Below are positions 34,234 to 44,970 of a stretch of DNA of 64,000 bases, in pieces. The notes beneath the pieces were generated by a model, which worked only from the letters and a program-made list of their open reading frames with translations, was not told where the DNA came from and ran no database searches. The stretch spans positions 1 to 64,000 of the forward strand of contig JAAKBF010000218.1 in assembly GCA_012656075.1 (NCBI GenBank), written 5' to 3'. Each line of letters begins with the position of its first letter. The stretch's first letter is position 1. Source of the DNA: Phytophthora hibernalis. Its lineage: Eukaryota; Oomycota; Peronosporomycetes; Peronosporales; Peronosporaceae. Position numbers and translations under genes: made by a program.

Positions 34234-34720
34234 CATCAAGAAGTGGATTAGGGAGGTGTATGCGCAGACCCTGAGTGACCCCGACACAACAAGGTTCTTT
34301 CACGAAGACGATGGAATCAATCTAGCTGAGTTCACACCGGCAATGTTCTTGGAATTTTTGGCGTACAAGCTGAAGACAACGAAGGCAGCAACTTTGAGCG
34401 GTTATCGCAGTCGATTGAATCAAGTTGCTTTGCCTGTGGAATACGGTGATGATATGAAACAGTTTTTAGGGGTGTAAGCGACTCGAGGCCAATCGTAACC
34501 AGCCTAGCTCGCCGAAGAACTCCGGCAAGCAGCCCCTGACGTTTTCGCTATACAAAGAGCTGTGCCGCTCTACTCTCTATCGGAACAATGCGGGAATTTC
34601 CCATCTCTTCCTAACTAGCCAGTGGAACCTCATGTGCAGGTCTGTATCTGGTCAAACGCTGCAGACGCAGCACAGCTCAAACTCACTACTGCGCTGAGGT
34701 TAGTTTGCCAAGCTTACGAC
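34234..34720 (+). pseudogene. Tyrosine-recombinase-like gene, 3' continuation after Gypsy C
   Basis: The frame continues IKKWIREVYAQTLSDPD, FTPAMFLEFLAYKLKT, AATLSGYRSRLNQVALPVEY to a stop at 34477. A one-base shift leads into KRLEANRNQ, PKNSGKQPLTFSLYKELCRS and HLFLTSQWNLMCRSVSGQT. This is the conserved core-binding and early catalytic region of a large oomycete family of tyrosine-recombinase-like proteins (Crypton-related, from memory); the Arg of NLMCRS is the probable first catalytic residue. The C-terminal His and Tyr are missing; the sequence runs into a minisatellite. It is disrupted three ways: retroelement insertion, frameshifts and 3' loss. Confidence 0.6.
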
Positions 34721-34879
34721 ACAAGCACGCGTTCGTTGCTGTACAAGCAGCGAAAGCGCCGAGCCATCACAGACAACACAACCGCACGATCTTCATCTGA
34801 AGCCTCAGTATTGGTGGTAGCCTCAGTATCGGTGGTACAGACACCTGCAACTGCAATAGGAGGATTACACCCACGATTG

Positions 34880-35140
34880 ACGGCGACAGCAGCACCAACA
34901 TCAGCAATCTCGACACGACCAGCAGCAGCAACACCAGCAATCTCGACACGACCAGAAGCAGCGACGCTAGGCACCAGCAATCGCGACATGACCAGCAGCA
35001 CCAACGCTAGCAATATCGACACGACCAGCAGCACCCACGCCGGCAATATCAACACGACCAGCAGAACCAACGCCAGCTCGACACGACCAGCAGCAGCGAC
35101 GCTAGGCACGAGCAGTCTTGACACGACCAGTAGTGACTAC
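34880..35140 (+). repeat. Imperfect minisatellite (cgacacgaccagcagca units)
   Basis: Units of about 30 bp (caatctcgacacgaccagca followed by variable ccaacgc) repeat roughly seven to eight times and encode Ser/Thr/Ala-rich runs in one frame and Leu/Val-rich runs on the other strand. ORFs here reflect the repeat. Confidence 0.7.
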
Positions 35141-35723
35141 TGCGCCTAATAGTGCCGGCACTCAAACGTCTACACAGCGCCAAAGCCAATTCGTCAGTAC
35201 ATATTAAGTACTCAATAAAACTCACGCTCCGCTCACTTGCATACAACCCAACAGTCCGCACGATAGCGTACTGCTATCAGCCCCCTGCATTTGCGGTCTT
35301 GCCCCCAGCGGCCGGTGCTTGTCGTTCTTCAGCTTTTCGCCATGTGCTCATCTCTATCAATGGCGCCAGCAACACAGCTATTATTCACCAATAGGGAATC
35401 GTCGGCGCCAGGGGCTTACGTTTTCTCAAGTCAATTCAATTTTGAGCGACTTATTTTGCGCAAGCGCTAGCTCTTCGACGAGAAATCCATACAAACTCTA
35501 AATTTTTGTTTGCACGCAAAAGGGCTCCGCACAAAAACACATAGTTAAACCAAGTGTTTTTATGGTGACCACCAATTTGTCCACTGCATCCTGTCTGTGA
35601 CGTGTGACAACTTGAACAAAGGCAGACCCCTTTAGGTGACCATTTATACGTCCGGTGCGGATAAGGAAGCAGCGGAACGATTTAATTTTGCTGTTTCATG
35701 TAAGTTGCAATTGGCTGACCTAG
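35141..35723. other. Unassigned stretch before Gypsy A
   Basis: No gene recognised. The last bases (ctgacctag) are the left flank of the Gypsy A insertion; the locus continues at 63089. Confidence 0.5.
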
Positions 35724-35913
35724 TGTGACGGGCCTCCGTCACACAGGTGCCATCGCGCGTGCGCGTTGGCCAATCACCGTTTAGAATAGATGTAATGGCT
35801 GGGACGGTGTCGACACTCGACACCGTCCCGTCAATCAATCTCAGAGTCAAATTTGCCTATTGCTTCCTACGCTTATCCAGTGTACGCTAGTAACGGGCTC
35901 CTACCCCGTCACG
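35724..35913 (+). repeat. 5' LTR of Gypsy A
   Basis: 190 bp, ends CCCCGTCACG (terminal CA mutated to CG compared with the 3' copy). Confidence 0.88.
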
Positions 35914-35969
35914 CCTGGTAGCACTTTGTAATCCGTCCAACGCCCAAGAGCAAGATAAACGACACGTCG

Positions 35970-37083
35970 ATGAGCGACGCGTCCAGAGCGTCCGGCATCT
36001 CCCTCGAACACGCTAGCTTTCCCCTGTCGTCGATCGAGTGGGAAGCGCTGCACCGCCTTGCGGCGGTGTCCGGTGACGGCGTCATCAAGACATTGCTGAC
36101 CGCCGGCACGGACGAGCAGCAACGCCTGGCCACTCAAGAGTTCATGGTGCGTGAGCTCGCTGACCTCCATCAGCGGGTGTCGACTCCCACGCACAGCAAG
36201 AGTAACAAGACCGACATCGTGAAGCTCGACGTCTCGACCTACAGTGGCGAAGGTGCTAATCGCCTCCACCTGAACCGGTGGTTCTGTGAAGTGGACATCG
36301 CTGTCGAAGCTCGGCAGCAGTCTACCGAGCTCGCGAGGACTCACTTCCTCCTCTTCAAGTTGGGGGGAAGGCGAAGGAGTGGGTACTCGGCAAGCTCGTT
36401 GCCAACGCCACCTGCTCCCCGACCATGGCGTCCATGAAGTCCGACTTGCGGCTCGCCTTCGAGCCGCCTCAAGACGAGACCGTGCAACGGTCGGCCTTCT
36501 TGTCGTTGAAGAAGGTACGGCTGTCCATGCTAGAGTACATCTAGCGTGCTCGTCACCTCATGTCATGCGTGACGGTGAAGTCGATAGACATGGCGACACA
36601 AGTCCACGTTTTTGTTTCCGGTATGAACGCTGGCTACCAGCGCTTCTATCTGAAAGACGCTGAACACGTTGGAGGAGGGGCACTCCGCGAAGACTACAGT
36701 GTGACAGCATCACACGCATTCGAAATTTCATGTCCTCAAGCTCCTGCTGATCTAGAGCCGACACCAATGAAATTTGATGCCATTCAACAACAGTACAGCG
36801 GACGTCGGGAGCCGACGTCTTGCCAACGGTCATCCTACGCATCGTCGACGCGTGGATCGCGTCCGATGCGAAGCTTCCGCTGTCGGAAGCCGGGAAACCG
36901 GCAGTAGAGTGTCGTGCGCCGGCGCCTGTAGTGGCGAACGTCACGATCGAACACGACGTCGCCGCACCAAAAAACGACGACACCCAGTAGGCGCGGGGCG
37001 ACCTACTGGGTGTGGAAGGAGTGACGGATCTCTGGTGGCATATCCTCCTCCTAGCCCTCCTGTGCTTCACGCACAACTCTTTG
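35970..37083 (+). pseudogene. gag: Gag of Gypsy A, frameshifted
   Basis: 35970-36437 opens with MSDASRASGISLEHASF, then LHLNRWFCEVDIAVEARQQ, a Retrotrans_gag-type region. One shift near 36363 leads to KEWVLGKLVANATCSPTMAS and FLSLKKVRLSMLEYI, a stop at 36541, then HVFVSGMNAGYQRFYL. A nucleocapsid knuckle remnant (FRCRKPGNRQ) near 36880 has lost its first Cys and its His (GHR to GNR). The ORF then runs to PPVLHAQLF, where Gypsy B interrupts it at TTTG. Confidence 0.75.
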
Positions 37084-37970
37084 TGTCGTGTAGGATCACG
37101 CAGAAATTCTCACTACCGAATGGTATGAGTCCCACCAACAACACTCGCTTCCCCTTGTCAGGACAACGAGCGTTGGAACAAACCTGAAGACCAGAAACGA
37201 TCCCTTACGCCGGGTTGGATGTGAGCCCTCTGTACACCTAGGTTGTATTAGGCCAACCCAATAACCTGCACCACTAGCCACGAGCGAGGGCTAGTATGCA
37301 ATATTGCGCTTTCGCGCGAACCCCCAGTCCCTCAGAAGGAAGGGTACCGGCTGTCAAGCCTAATACGGGTTTGCCGAGGTTAAACCTCGGCGGGTAGTAA
37401 AATATGTATGGAACACTCGGTTCCACTATAATATATGGCAAACGACGCTTCTCGTCGCTCCCAACACTCGGCCACTCTAATCTCTTGGACGGACCAGCAA
37501 CAAACCCTCGGTTCAATGTACATTGGGCTCGCTGACCAGCATCCCGCAAGCCGAGCGTATCCAGACCCTAAGATAAGCTTGCTAGACTTACCGAAGACGG
37601 ACTTAACCCTTGGTGACTTGGGGGAAGACCGCTGATTTATTTATATTGATCTATGGCTCTGAGAGCCTCTGTAGTCAATCCTATAGCTAGTCCTATATCT
37701 AAATACAAATATCCAGTGTGAACCGATCCCGGTATGTGATCCTGTACCCGGCTCTATAAGACCGAGGGTACGAAACTGAAATAGGTACAAACGAGGGTTC
37801 GTACCCTCGGCCGGGAATTTATTATACCCGACCGAGGCCTCGGTCACTAAACTATCGTGGTCACTGTGGCGCGGGGAATGTAATCCGCCAATCATGGCAC
37901 GCCGGTCACTTTCCTTCAGCAAGGGCAACCATGCCGACTGGCGACCGAGCGCCCCAAAACCCACACCACA
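37084..37970 (-). repeat. 3' LTR of Gypsy B (left copy)
   Basis: On the minus strand it starts TGTGGTGTGGG and ends CTACACGACA; its right side borders the purine tract region (gaggcggggcagt on the minus strand). Confidence 0.9.
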
Positions 37971-38034
37971 ACTGCCCCGCCTCGACGCAAGCTCCCACAA
38001 GTAGTGCGCGTCGTGGTGCTTCACATATCGCACC

Positions 38035-41000
38035 ATGGCTCATCCGTCGCGTCTTCTCAGCGACGCCACCGCTGCCGCTCTCCGTGCCATCGCTCCGAGC
38101 GATGAGGTAGGCTTCTCCACCTTCATCACCTCAACCTCCTGAACACCTTCTAACTCTTCGTTCCATCTTCCTTTAATATCACAGGCACGATCGCAGGAGT
38201 CTGCCGATGCTCCTGCCGACGTTCCTGACCCTGCCGAGTCTTCGGTACCCACTCCACAACGTCCCGATGGTCCTCCGCCGGCTGATGGTGGTGCAGCCGA
38301 GGGTTCTCCGCTTCCACGCCTCCGTCATCGCCCGACGCCTCGCCCGTCCTAGCATACTTGCTTCGCGGTACTCCCCGCGGCGGTCTCCAGCCCCTTGGGC
38401 GCCCGGGACACTCGCCTTGCCTCGGTAGGACACCTCCGGCGTCGCTCCTCCTCCAGTTGCCACGACCGAGCCTTCGATCTCTGCTCTGGTCGAGCCGTGT
38501 CTCCTACAATTGGGTCAGCTCGTGGTTGACGTGGCCCGTCAGCGTCCCCGGCGAGTCGATTCGTCACTCGACAACCTGATGGAGCACGCCACAGACCTCG
38601 GTGAGGTTCTGGAAGCAGCAGTGGCTCCCGCCCAACTTCCACCGGGCGAAGCCAAGCTCGTCGTCGACCTCCGTAACGAAGTGGCGGATCTCAGGGCTCG
38701 ACTCGCTGACACCGAGGACCGGCTCCAAGCAGAGACGTTAGAACGCGAGAAGTTCGAGCGTTTCTGCACCCTCGAGCGATAAGAGCCGCACTCGCGAGTC
38801 TCTAGATGACCTCCGCCAGTCATACTTCGCTCTTAAGGGCGAGCACGACCAGGCTGCCGCGCATCTGCGCCAGGCCAACACTGCCATCGCCGACCACGAC
38901 CGCATCGTGGGGCTGTGGGCTGCTCGTGCGACCACGGCCGAGGCTTCGGCGCAGCGACTCCTCCACCAGGATCGTGAGCGTTTCAAGGCAGGCCTGGTGG
39001 CATATACCAAGCAAGTGGCCAAGCATCGGGCTGCTTTCGAGGCTTCTGACCAAGCCTCGGTCGATGCCGTTTCTCCACAGGTTCAAGCCCTCGACGATCA
39101 GGTCGCGAGCTTGAAGCGGGCGAGCTCCATTCTGCGTCGCCACGCTGCTCTCCACGAGCTCGATGTCGACACGTTAGTGCTTGCTTCTGTGGATACGTTC
39201 TGCTCTTCTCTCCTTGCCCCATCGGTCTTCCTAAGCTCTTCTTTCCCTCGTTCAGGTATTACTGCGGCAAACATCGACTGGGAGTTGCTCGGACTCTCTC
39301 CTCCGAGCATCACTTCGAAGCGCAGTCGGAGTGCATCTTCGGAGAGCTCGGAGGACAGCGATCAAGAGCCCAAGGCCTCGTACCCGGGGCCTAAGCCCCC
39401 GCGCAGGCAGCGTCGGCTGCGGGTGATGCCTCCGAAGATTCGGACGACCTGCCGCTCATTCCGTCGGTGTCCCAACGTCGAAGGAATCGGCGCAAGCGTC
39501 CCCGGCAGCAAGCATCCCAAGCTCCGCCTCCGCAGGCGACGTCGGCGCATCCTCCACACGTTCCGTCGGGACCGCCGAAGTCGACCCTTCCTGCCAGCAA
39601 GCGGTTGGGTCGTCCATCTAAGAGTTTGGGTGCCCCAGCTCGAGGACACACGCCCAAACCTTCGGTCAGTACGCCACCACCTCTCCAGGCGTCTGGGCTT
39701 CCTGCTGGATCACCACCTAGCCCCTCGGTCAGTTCATCGCCGGGGTCGCCGCCGCCATCGTCTCCTGCAGGGTCCCCACCGAGTCCTGCGCCCTGGGTCT
39801 CCACCTGTGTAGCCGCCTGTATCTCCGCCGAGTGGTTCACTTTCAAGTCCTCCTCCTGGGTCTCCGCCGAGTCCTCCACCTGGATCTCCACCGGCCTCCG
39901 GATCCTCGGTGCCCCCGACCCCGGCCGAAGTTATTGACTTGTCGGGTGATGAGGTCGATACCGATGCTCGGACGGCCGCGATCCTCGCTTATGGGTCATT
40001 TTCTTCAGCAGTGGTTTCGCCGTCTCGTCGTGATGGTCGGCCCACCCGCAGTGCGTCCGTGTTGGCCACTTTGAGGTCTCAGAGGGAACTAGAGACTCTG
40101 GAGGCGTCCGATGACTTCATCATTGGCTCCCCGTCATCGTCCGAGTCTTCTTAGACCTCAGGGTCACCTATTGTTCCGGCTTCACCCAAAATCTCGGAGA
40201 CCCCGACGCCGCCAGTATCGTCGCAGACGGCCTCGGTCGTGACTCCATCGACTCCGTCGGTCTCGACTCAGCCTACCCCGACTCCACCGAGCGTGCCGGC
40301 TGTTCCTGTATCGCAACCGGTCTCCGCGTCATTACCGTCGTCGGGTGGAATACCAATCACCTCATCGGTCACGACTCCTGTGACCTCGGTGACGGTATCT
40401 ACTCCGGTTCCTACGATTGTGGTACCGTCGGCCACTGCGGGGTCGATTGTAGGGCCCACCGATGGTTCAACACCTCCAGCTACTGCCGCTCAAGGGCATA
40501 CACCGAGGTCTCGGTCGGGTCTGCGGCGGTCACACACCCAAGTGACGGCTACGTTTTCCACGGTTCCTGGCACCGACCCAAGTACGTTCACGTCGACGGT
40601 GCCTACTGCGCCAGGGACACCGTCACAGCGCCTTGCCCTGAACGCTGGTCCGTACTTGGTACCCGGATTCATGCACAATAGGCCTGGTGCCAGATCCATA
40701 ACAGCAGCCTGACTCCACCCATTGCTCGCGGTGTTGAGTCCCCGTGCTCAGTGGCTGGTATCCAGGCCAGGGCGGATTGGGTCAACCCTAGCCACCCGTG
40801 GCAGCAAGTGCGCTCGAAGTTGCCGGAGAACCCATGCTGTTTCACCATTGATCAGCATCCGCCAGGCTCAAAAATTTCGACTCGTGCCACTGGAGTAGCT
40901 CGGTTCGTCAAGATGTGGCGTCAATTCCAGGGCGTGTCCACCGACCGAACCGAGAAAGCAGACCTCGGTCTGGCACTATGGGAGCGACGCCACTGGGTCC

Positions 41001-41525
41001 AAGTCTCTGCCGTTGAAGCTTTCCTTCGGAGCATGACCCAGAGGCTCGGTGACGACCCTCGGTCATCACGCTAGGGCAGCGTGGGCTGAGTACAACAAGG
41101 CTCGGAACCTCAGGGCGGACCGTTTGCGTCAGCAGATGTTATATCGCTGTTGGGAGTGGTGCGTCGAACGTTCCGGCAAGCCTCGTGAAGCCCCGACCGA
41201 TTTTTGTTGGAACCCAGTTACCTCCAATACTCGTTCGAAGTGCTCGGACGTCCGAGGATTGGGTCGGCGAGCTCGCAACTCTGGATGCTCGTCAATAGTG
41301 GCGAACTGTTGGGTGGACGCGCCCTCCAGTCACCCATTCAACACGACTTTCGCGCCGTGCAATTCTACGGTACCGCTATTCGTACCTCGTGGCATGACCG
41401 AGGTGGAGGTGGTTTCGGGTATCATGGTGGATTCTTCCTTGGCTCCAAGTTCGATCGTGGCTCCGTGGGTCCCTCAGTCTTTGGTTGCTGTTCCTCCAGG
41501 ACCAGCGGACGATGAGGAAGGGTGA
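38035..41525 (+). pseudogene. Antisense accessory ORF of Gypsy B (coiled coil and Pro-rich)
   Basis: Opposite to gag-pol, between the chromodomain end and the 3' LTR. ATG 38035 (MAHPSRLLSDATAAALRAIA) has a good GT-AG intron at 38107-38184. The protein continues SADAPADVPDPAESSVPTPQ, then, after shifts, a long coiled coil (LRNEVADLRARLADTEDRLQ, DQAAAHLRQANTAIADHD, VQALDDQVASLKRASSIL), a basic/Pro-rich middle (SPPSPSVSSSPGSPPPSSP), a Ser/Thr/Pro segment and a globular-looking end (ADWVNPSHPWQQVRSKL, KMWRQFQGVSTDRTEKADLG, LALWERRHWVQVSAVEAFL). It is broken by at least five frameshifts or stops. I recognise no known domain. Codon-level sense across 3.5 kb suggests it was once coding. Confidence 0.5.
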
Positions 41526-42015
41526 AGACCAAACCGAGGACTCGGCTGCCCCGCCGCCACTCCAACATCCGCCGACGGGTCTGTGTCTGGCCAAACATCG
41601 AATCTGGATGTGTTGGCTGACCTAGCTTCCTCCGCCGACGTCTAGACCTCGGTCTTGTGCTGTTGTGCTTCGTCATTAATTCCTCTTGCTAATCTCACGC
41701 TGTCCGAGCTCCGTAGTTCATTACGGGTGTAGTTCAGGCTCCAGTCATTCCACTGAATCCAAATCCACTTCGAGTTCGTTGACATCGTATACACATATAC
41801 AATTTTAATGCAGTAGTCATCTTCGTCTGACGCTACGGGCTGCATAATCCCCGTAGGCAGTTCTTCTCGTCACTTCTCATCCATAACCGAGAATTCTAGG
41901 GGACTTGGTCACTCAGTGATCAGTGACTTCCATTCTGGTACAGTCTCACATTTCGTCTGCTTCTAACGGGCTGTACCACCCTCGTAGGCAGTTCAATCCT
42001 CGGTAGCGATTCGAG

Positions 42016-42528
42016 CTAGTCCTCGTCAGCCACCTGAACCATTTGGAGTCGCCGTTCGCTGCGTCGAGTTCGCAGATTGTCGTAAAGCAACCCGCCGCAC
42101 GACAAATTCGATGCCGGTTCCCATGTAGGTTCGTCGTGACCGACCCACTTCACCTTGAACTCTCTGACAGCGCGATTAGTGCTCGTTGTTAGCGGTGAGT
42201 GATCGTCCAGGATAGCCTCCACTTCGTATTCGCCTGCCACTCTGTCAGGCTCCCAGCTATCTTCTGGAAACAGCTCCTCGTCAAAATCAATCCTCGTATC
42301 CTCGGTCACCTCAGCTGTCAGCCGACTCCTCGGTCGGTCACCATATTCGTTCACCGCCTTGAGCCGTGAGACATGCACCACTGGGTAGAACCGATAACCA
42401 CTTCGATCCGGCAGCTCCAGCTCATACGCGAACTCTTCAACCTTCTTCTTGATCCGGAATGGCCCGTGCCATCGGTGTGCTAACTTCTTGGTCAATCCTG
42501 GTTTCACGCGTTCCATGTAGAGCCACAC
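42016..42528 (-). CDS. Gypsy B pol C-terminus: integrase tail and chromodomain
   Basis: MERVKPGLTKKLAHRWHGPF and FAYELELPDRSGYRFYPVVH, VSRLKAV are the GPY/F-type integrase C-terminal module. VEAILDDHSPLTTST, REFKVKWVGHDEPTWEP is a chromodomain, which in chromoviruses guides integration to marked chromatin. Stop at 42016. The product would be part of a polyprotein, not a separate gene. Confidence 0.8.
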   Translation of the reverse strand: MWLYMERVKPGLTKKLAHRWHGPFRIKKKVEEFAYELELPDRSGYRFYPVVHVSRLKAVNEYGDRPRSRLTAEVTEDTRIDFDEELFPEDSWEPDRVAGEYEVEAILDDHSPLTTSTNRAVREFKVKWVGHDEPTWEPASNLSCGGLLYDNLRTRRSERRLQMVQVADED

Positions 42529-42599
42529 CCTGCTTCCAGCTATGAATAGAGACCTCGGAGCTTCTTCAGTAGTTTCGGTAGATGCCCAGTCTCTTCCTG

Positions 42600-43534
42600 C
42601 CCGGTGTTCGAGGTTTCGTTGCCGTCGGTTTTCGCCGTTGCTCCTGCCGTTCGGCGTCCAATGGCACCCTGACTCGTCGCGATTCGGTGCTACGTTGTTC
42701 TCGCTGACATTCGCTGGAATCCTCGCTACTGCTGCTGCTTCATGTCAGTTGAGCGACTCGTTGTGTTCGCAGGATTGCCGAGCCTTCTCGACTATCTGGT
42801 ACTCCATCGCCATTTTCCATGCAATTTCTTGTTGTCGATTCACTTCCCGGCGCCATGCTAGCACATCGGTTTGCCCTCGGGATCCTCGTTTTAGCGACGA
42901 CGACATTGCCCGCAGCGTGGACCGAGCATCCCACCCGTGAACGAGGTAGAACGGAGTATCCTTCCGAGTGCTGTCTTGGGAGTTATTGATAGCGAAGACA
43001 GGTCGTATCATCGTTGGCACTCCGAACCTTCGGTAGACGCATTCGTTGAAAGCCTGGGCAACTTTTAATGCGGTAATATCTGACATGGCTTTCCCATAAC
43101 GCATCCCGTGAACGAGCATTGGAATTGGAACAGTAACAACGCGGTATTTCCTCGCCGAGACTTCGGCAATGGTATGACAAAATCCATCGACACCAACTGG
43201 AATGGTCTCTCGACTAGTACATTCCCTGGAGAGTACCCTCTGAGCTGCGGTCGACTTCTGCTCGAGCTGCAGTCTGGACAGGACCCCACATGCCGCTCAA
43301 CGTCTGCATACAGTCCGATCAATAATAATCCATTTTTGCTCGGTGGTATGTTCGACCGATGCCTTGGTGGCCACCTTCTAACGAGTCATGGCAGCTCTGT
43401 AATACTCCCTGAATCATCGTTGTGGGTACCACCAGTCGCATCTTGGCCTCCTCTTGGTTTTCACTACTCCAACGACGGTTCGCCCCGATAATATATAGCA
43501 CGCCGTCCTCGCTTAGCGCGAACTTGTCGGCCAT
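42600..43534 (-). pseudogene. Gypsy B integrase, frameshifted
   Basis: Minus-strand pieces: CHDSLEGGHQGIGRTYHRAK (zinc-binding HH part), GLYADVERHVGSCPDCSSSR (CC part), ERPFQLVSMDFVIPLPKSRR (first catalytic Asp), then AFNECVYRRFGVPTMIRP. The frame changes near 43320, 43150 and 43000. Similarity in the second catalytic block (SDRD-type) is weak: PTMIRPVFAINN has lost the Asp. Confidence 0.7.
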
Positions 43535-44433
43535 TGTCCATGCATCTCTCGCCGCACAATAACTCAGGCTAGCTTCTTCACCTCGGAGAACGGCTTAGAG
43601 GTTTACCCAACTCATCTCCTCGTCCTGGGCAGCGGAGATCCTTCGTCTTCGCTTTTCCTGAATGGTTACCGGGTCGACATCGTTTGCATTTGGTGCTCTG
43701 ACGCTGGCCTCGGTCGTTGGTAGCTTGATTTCTGCTTCGTTCTCAGTCTCTGAGACTACCTCATCTGCTTCGTCTCGTCGTGTTACGTCGTCCTGGCCCA
43801 TCACCGAGGGATCGTTCGCAAACCGGACACGCTTCTTTTGTGCTCTCGCTTGTGTGCTTAAATCACTGGTCAAGTTCTGTCCATCAGCGTTCTTCTCTTT
43901 TGGTAGTGATACCAGCACATACACAGGCTCCTTTCCAGCTGTCACTTACAACGCCCAGTTGATTTTCAGCCAGCCCAACGACTCGTAACGTAGCGTCCGA
44001 AAATCTCAGAGCTGTCCGACCACTTGTGACCCTCACACCGTCCAGCGCCTCAATTTGCGTCAGCCACGCGTCAATTGGGCGTTTGGTCCTTCGAAGTTAT
44101 TGCTCATTCTTTTTGTCAAGAAGTATAATCATTTCCCACCGAATGAAAGTGCATTGCACTTGAGTGTTAAGCTGGGGATATTGCAGGCTATATCAATCCA
44201 TTCATCTCACACCTTCCGCTACCTTCTGCAATGACTTCAAAAGGATTGCTGCAGTCGGTCTGTCCTCTGGATTTGGCTCAAACACTGCTCTTTGATTGCC
44301 TCGAGCTGACGTGGAAGACTTGGCACAGCCGCTGTTCGTATAAGATACCCACCCCAAATATCCACTTCGACCGAATGTTCAGACGCAATCTCCGATCGAC
44401 GGGTCGTGACGGTTATGTAATCCGGCACATCCT

Positions 44434-44970
44434 TCACAAAATCAAAAAAGATTTGTTACAGGGTGCTTGGCGGGCCACGCGAGTCCGAGCTAGGTTGACC
44501 GACGCTATCTCGTCGGTGGCCGCTTCGCCGAGGGTTGGTGTGGCAACCTCAGGCGAAGGCTCGTAGATGACTTCGTCGATTGGGTTGAGCTCGATTAACT
44601 CCGCTTTCCTGGTTTCCGCTGAGACCACGCTGGACTGATTGCTGTTGAGAGCTTCTGTAGCTAACGAGTCTGCAGCTGCATTGAACTCTCGGATCACGTA
44701 GAGATATTTCACCGACCGAAGCTTGGCTGTGAGTTCTCGGTGGTGGTTGAGTTGGGCCATCAGAGTTTTCTTCCGACAGGACATCATCCCTAGGGACTGC
44801 TGGATTGCGAGTCTCGAGTCTCCCACCACGATTAAATCCTCGATGCCGTGCTCCAGTGCGGTCAAGACCCCATTGTTCATACCTGCGTACTCAGCGAGGT
44901 TTACTGTGGTGGTCTCGAGATAAGCACTCGCAGCCGTCACTACCGTCCATTCCGGTAATTTCCATAATAT
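44434..44970 (-). CDS. Gypsy B second RNase H (archaeal/plant RNase H type)
   Basis: This starts in the preceding ORF with MSFDGSAKTEKNGGYGSYS, then a single in-frame TAG (44973-44971, expected Trp), then LEHGIEDLIVVGDSRLAIQQ preceded by VNLAEYAGMNNG. The Asp of FDGSAK, Glu of AEYAG, Asp of VGDSRL and Asp of NAAADSLA fit the four acidic positions of the RVT_3/archaeal-like RNase H. It lies directly downstream of a first, ordinary RNase H. The ORF continues to 44434 with an acidic linker toward integrase. Confidence 0.75.
   Translation of the reverse strand: MLWKLPEWTVVTAASAYLETTTVNLAEYAGMNNGVLTALEHGIEDLIVVGDSRLAIQQSLGMMSCRKKTLMAQLNHHRELTAKLRSVKYLYVIREFNAAADSLATEALNSNQSSVVSAETRKAELIELNPIDEVIYEPSPEVATPTLGEAATDEIASVNLARTRVARQAPCNKSFLIL

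Noticed and set aside
34622..35149. 175-codon Ser/Thr/Ala-rich ORF
   Set aside because: Produced by a minisatellite; its first part is a shifted frame of the tyrosine-recombinase relic.
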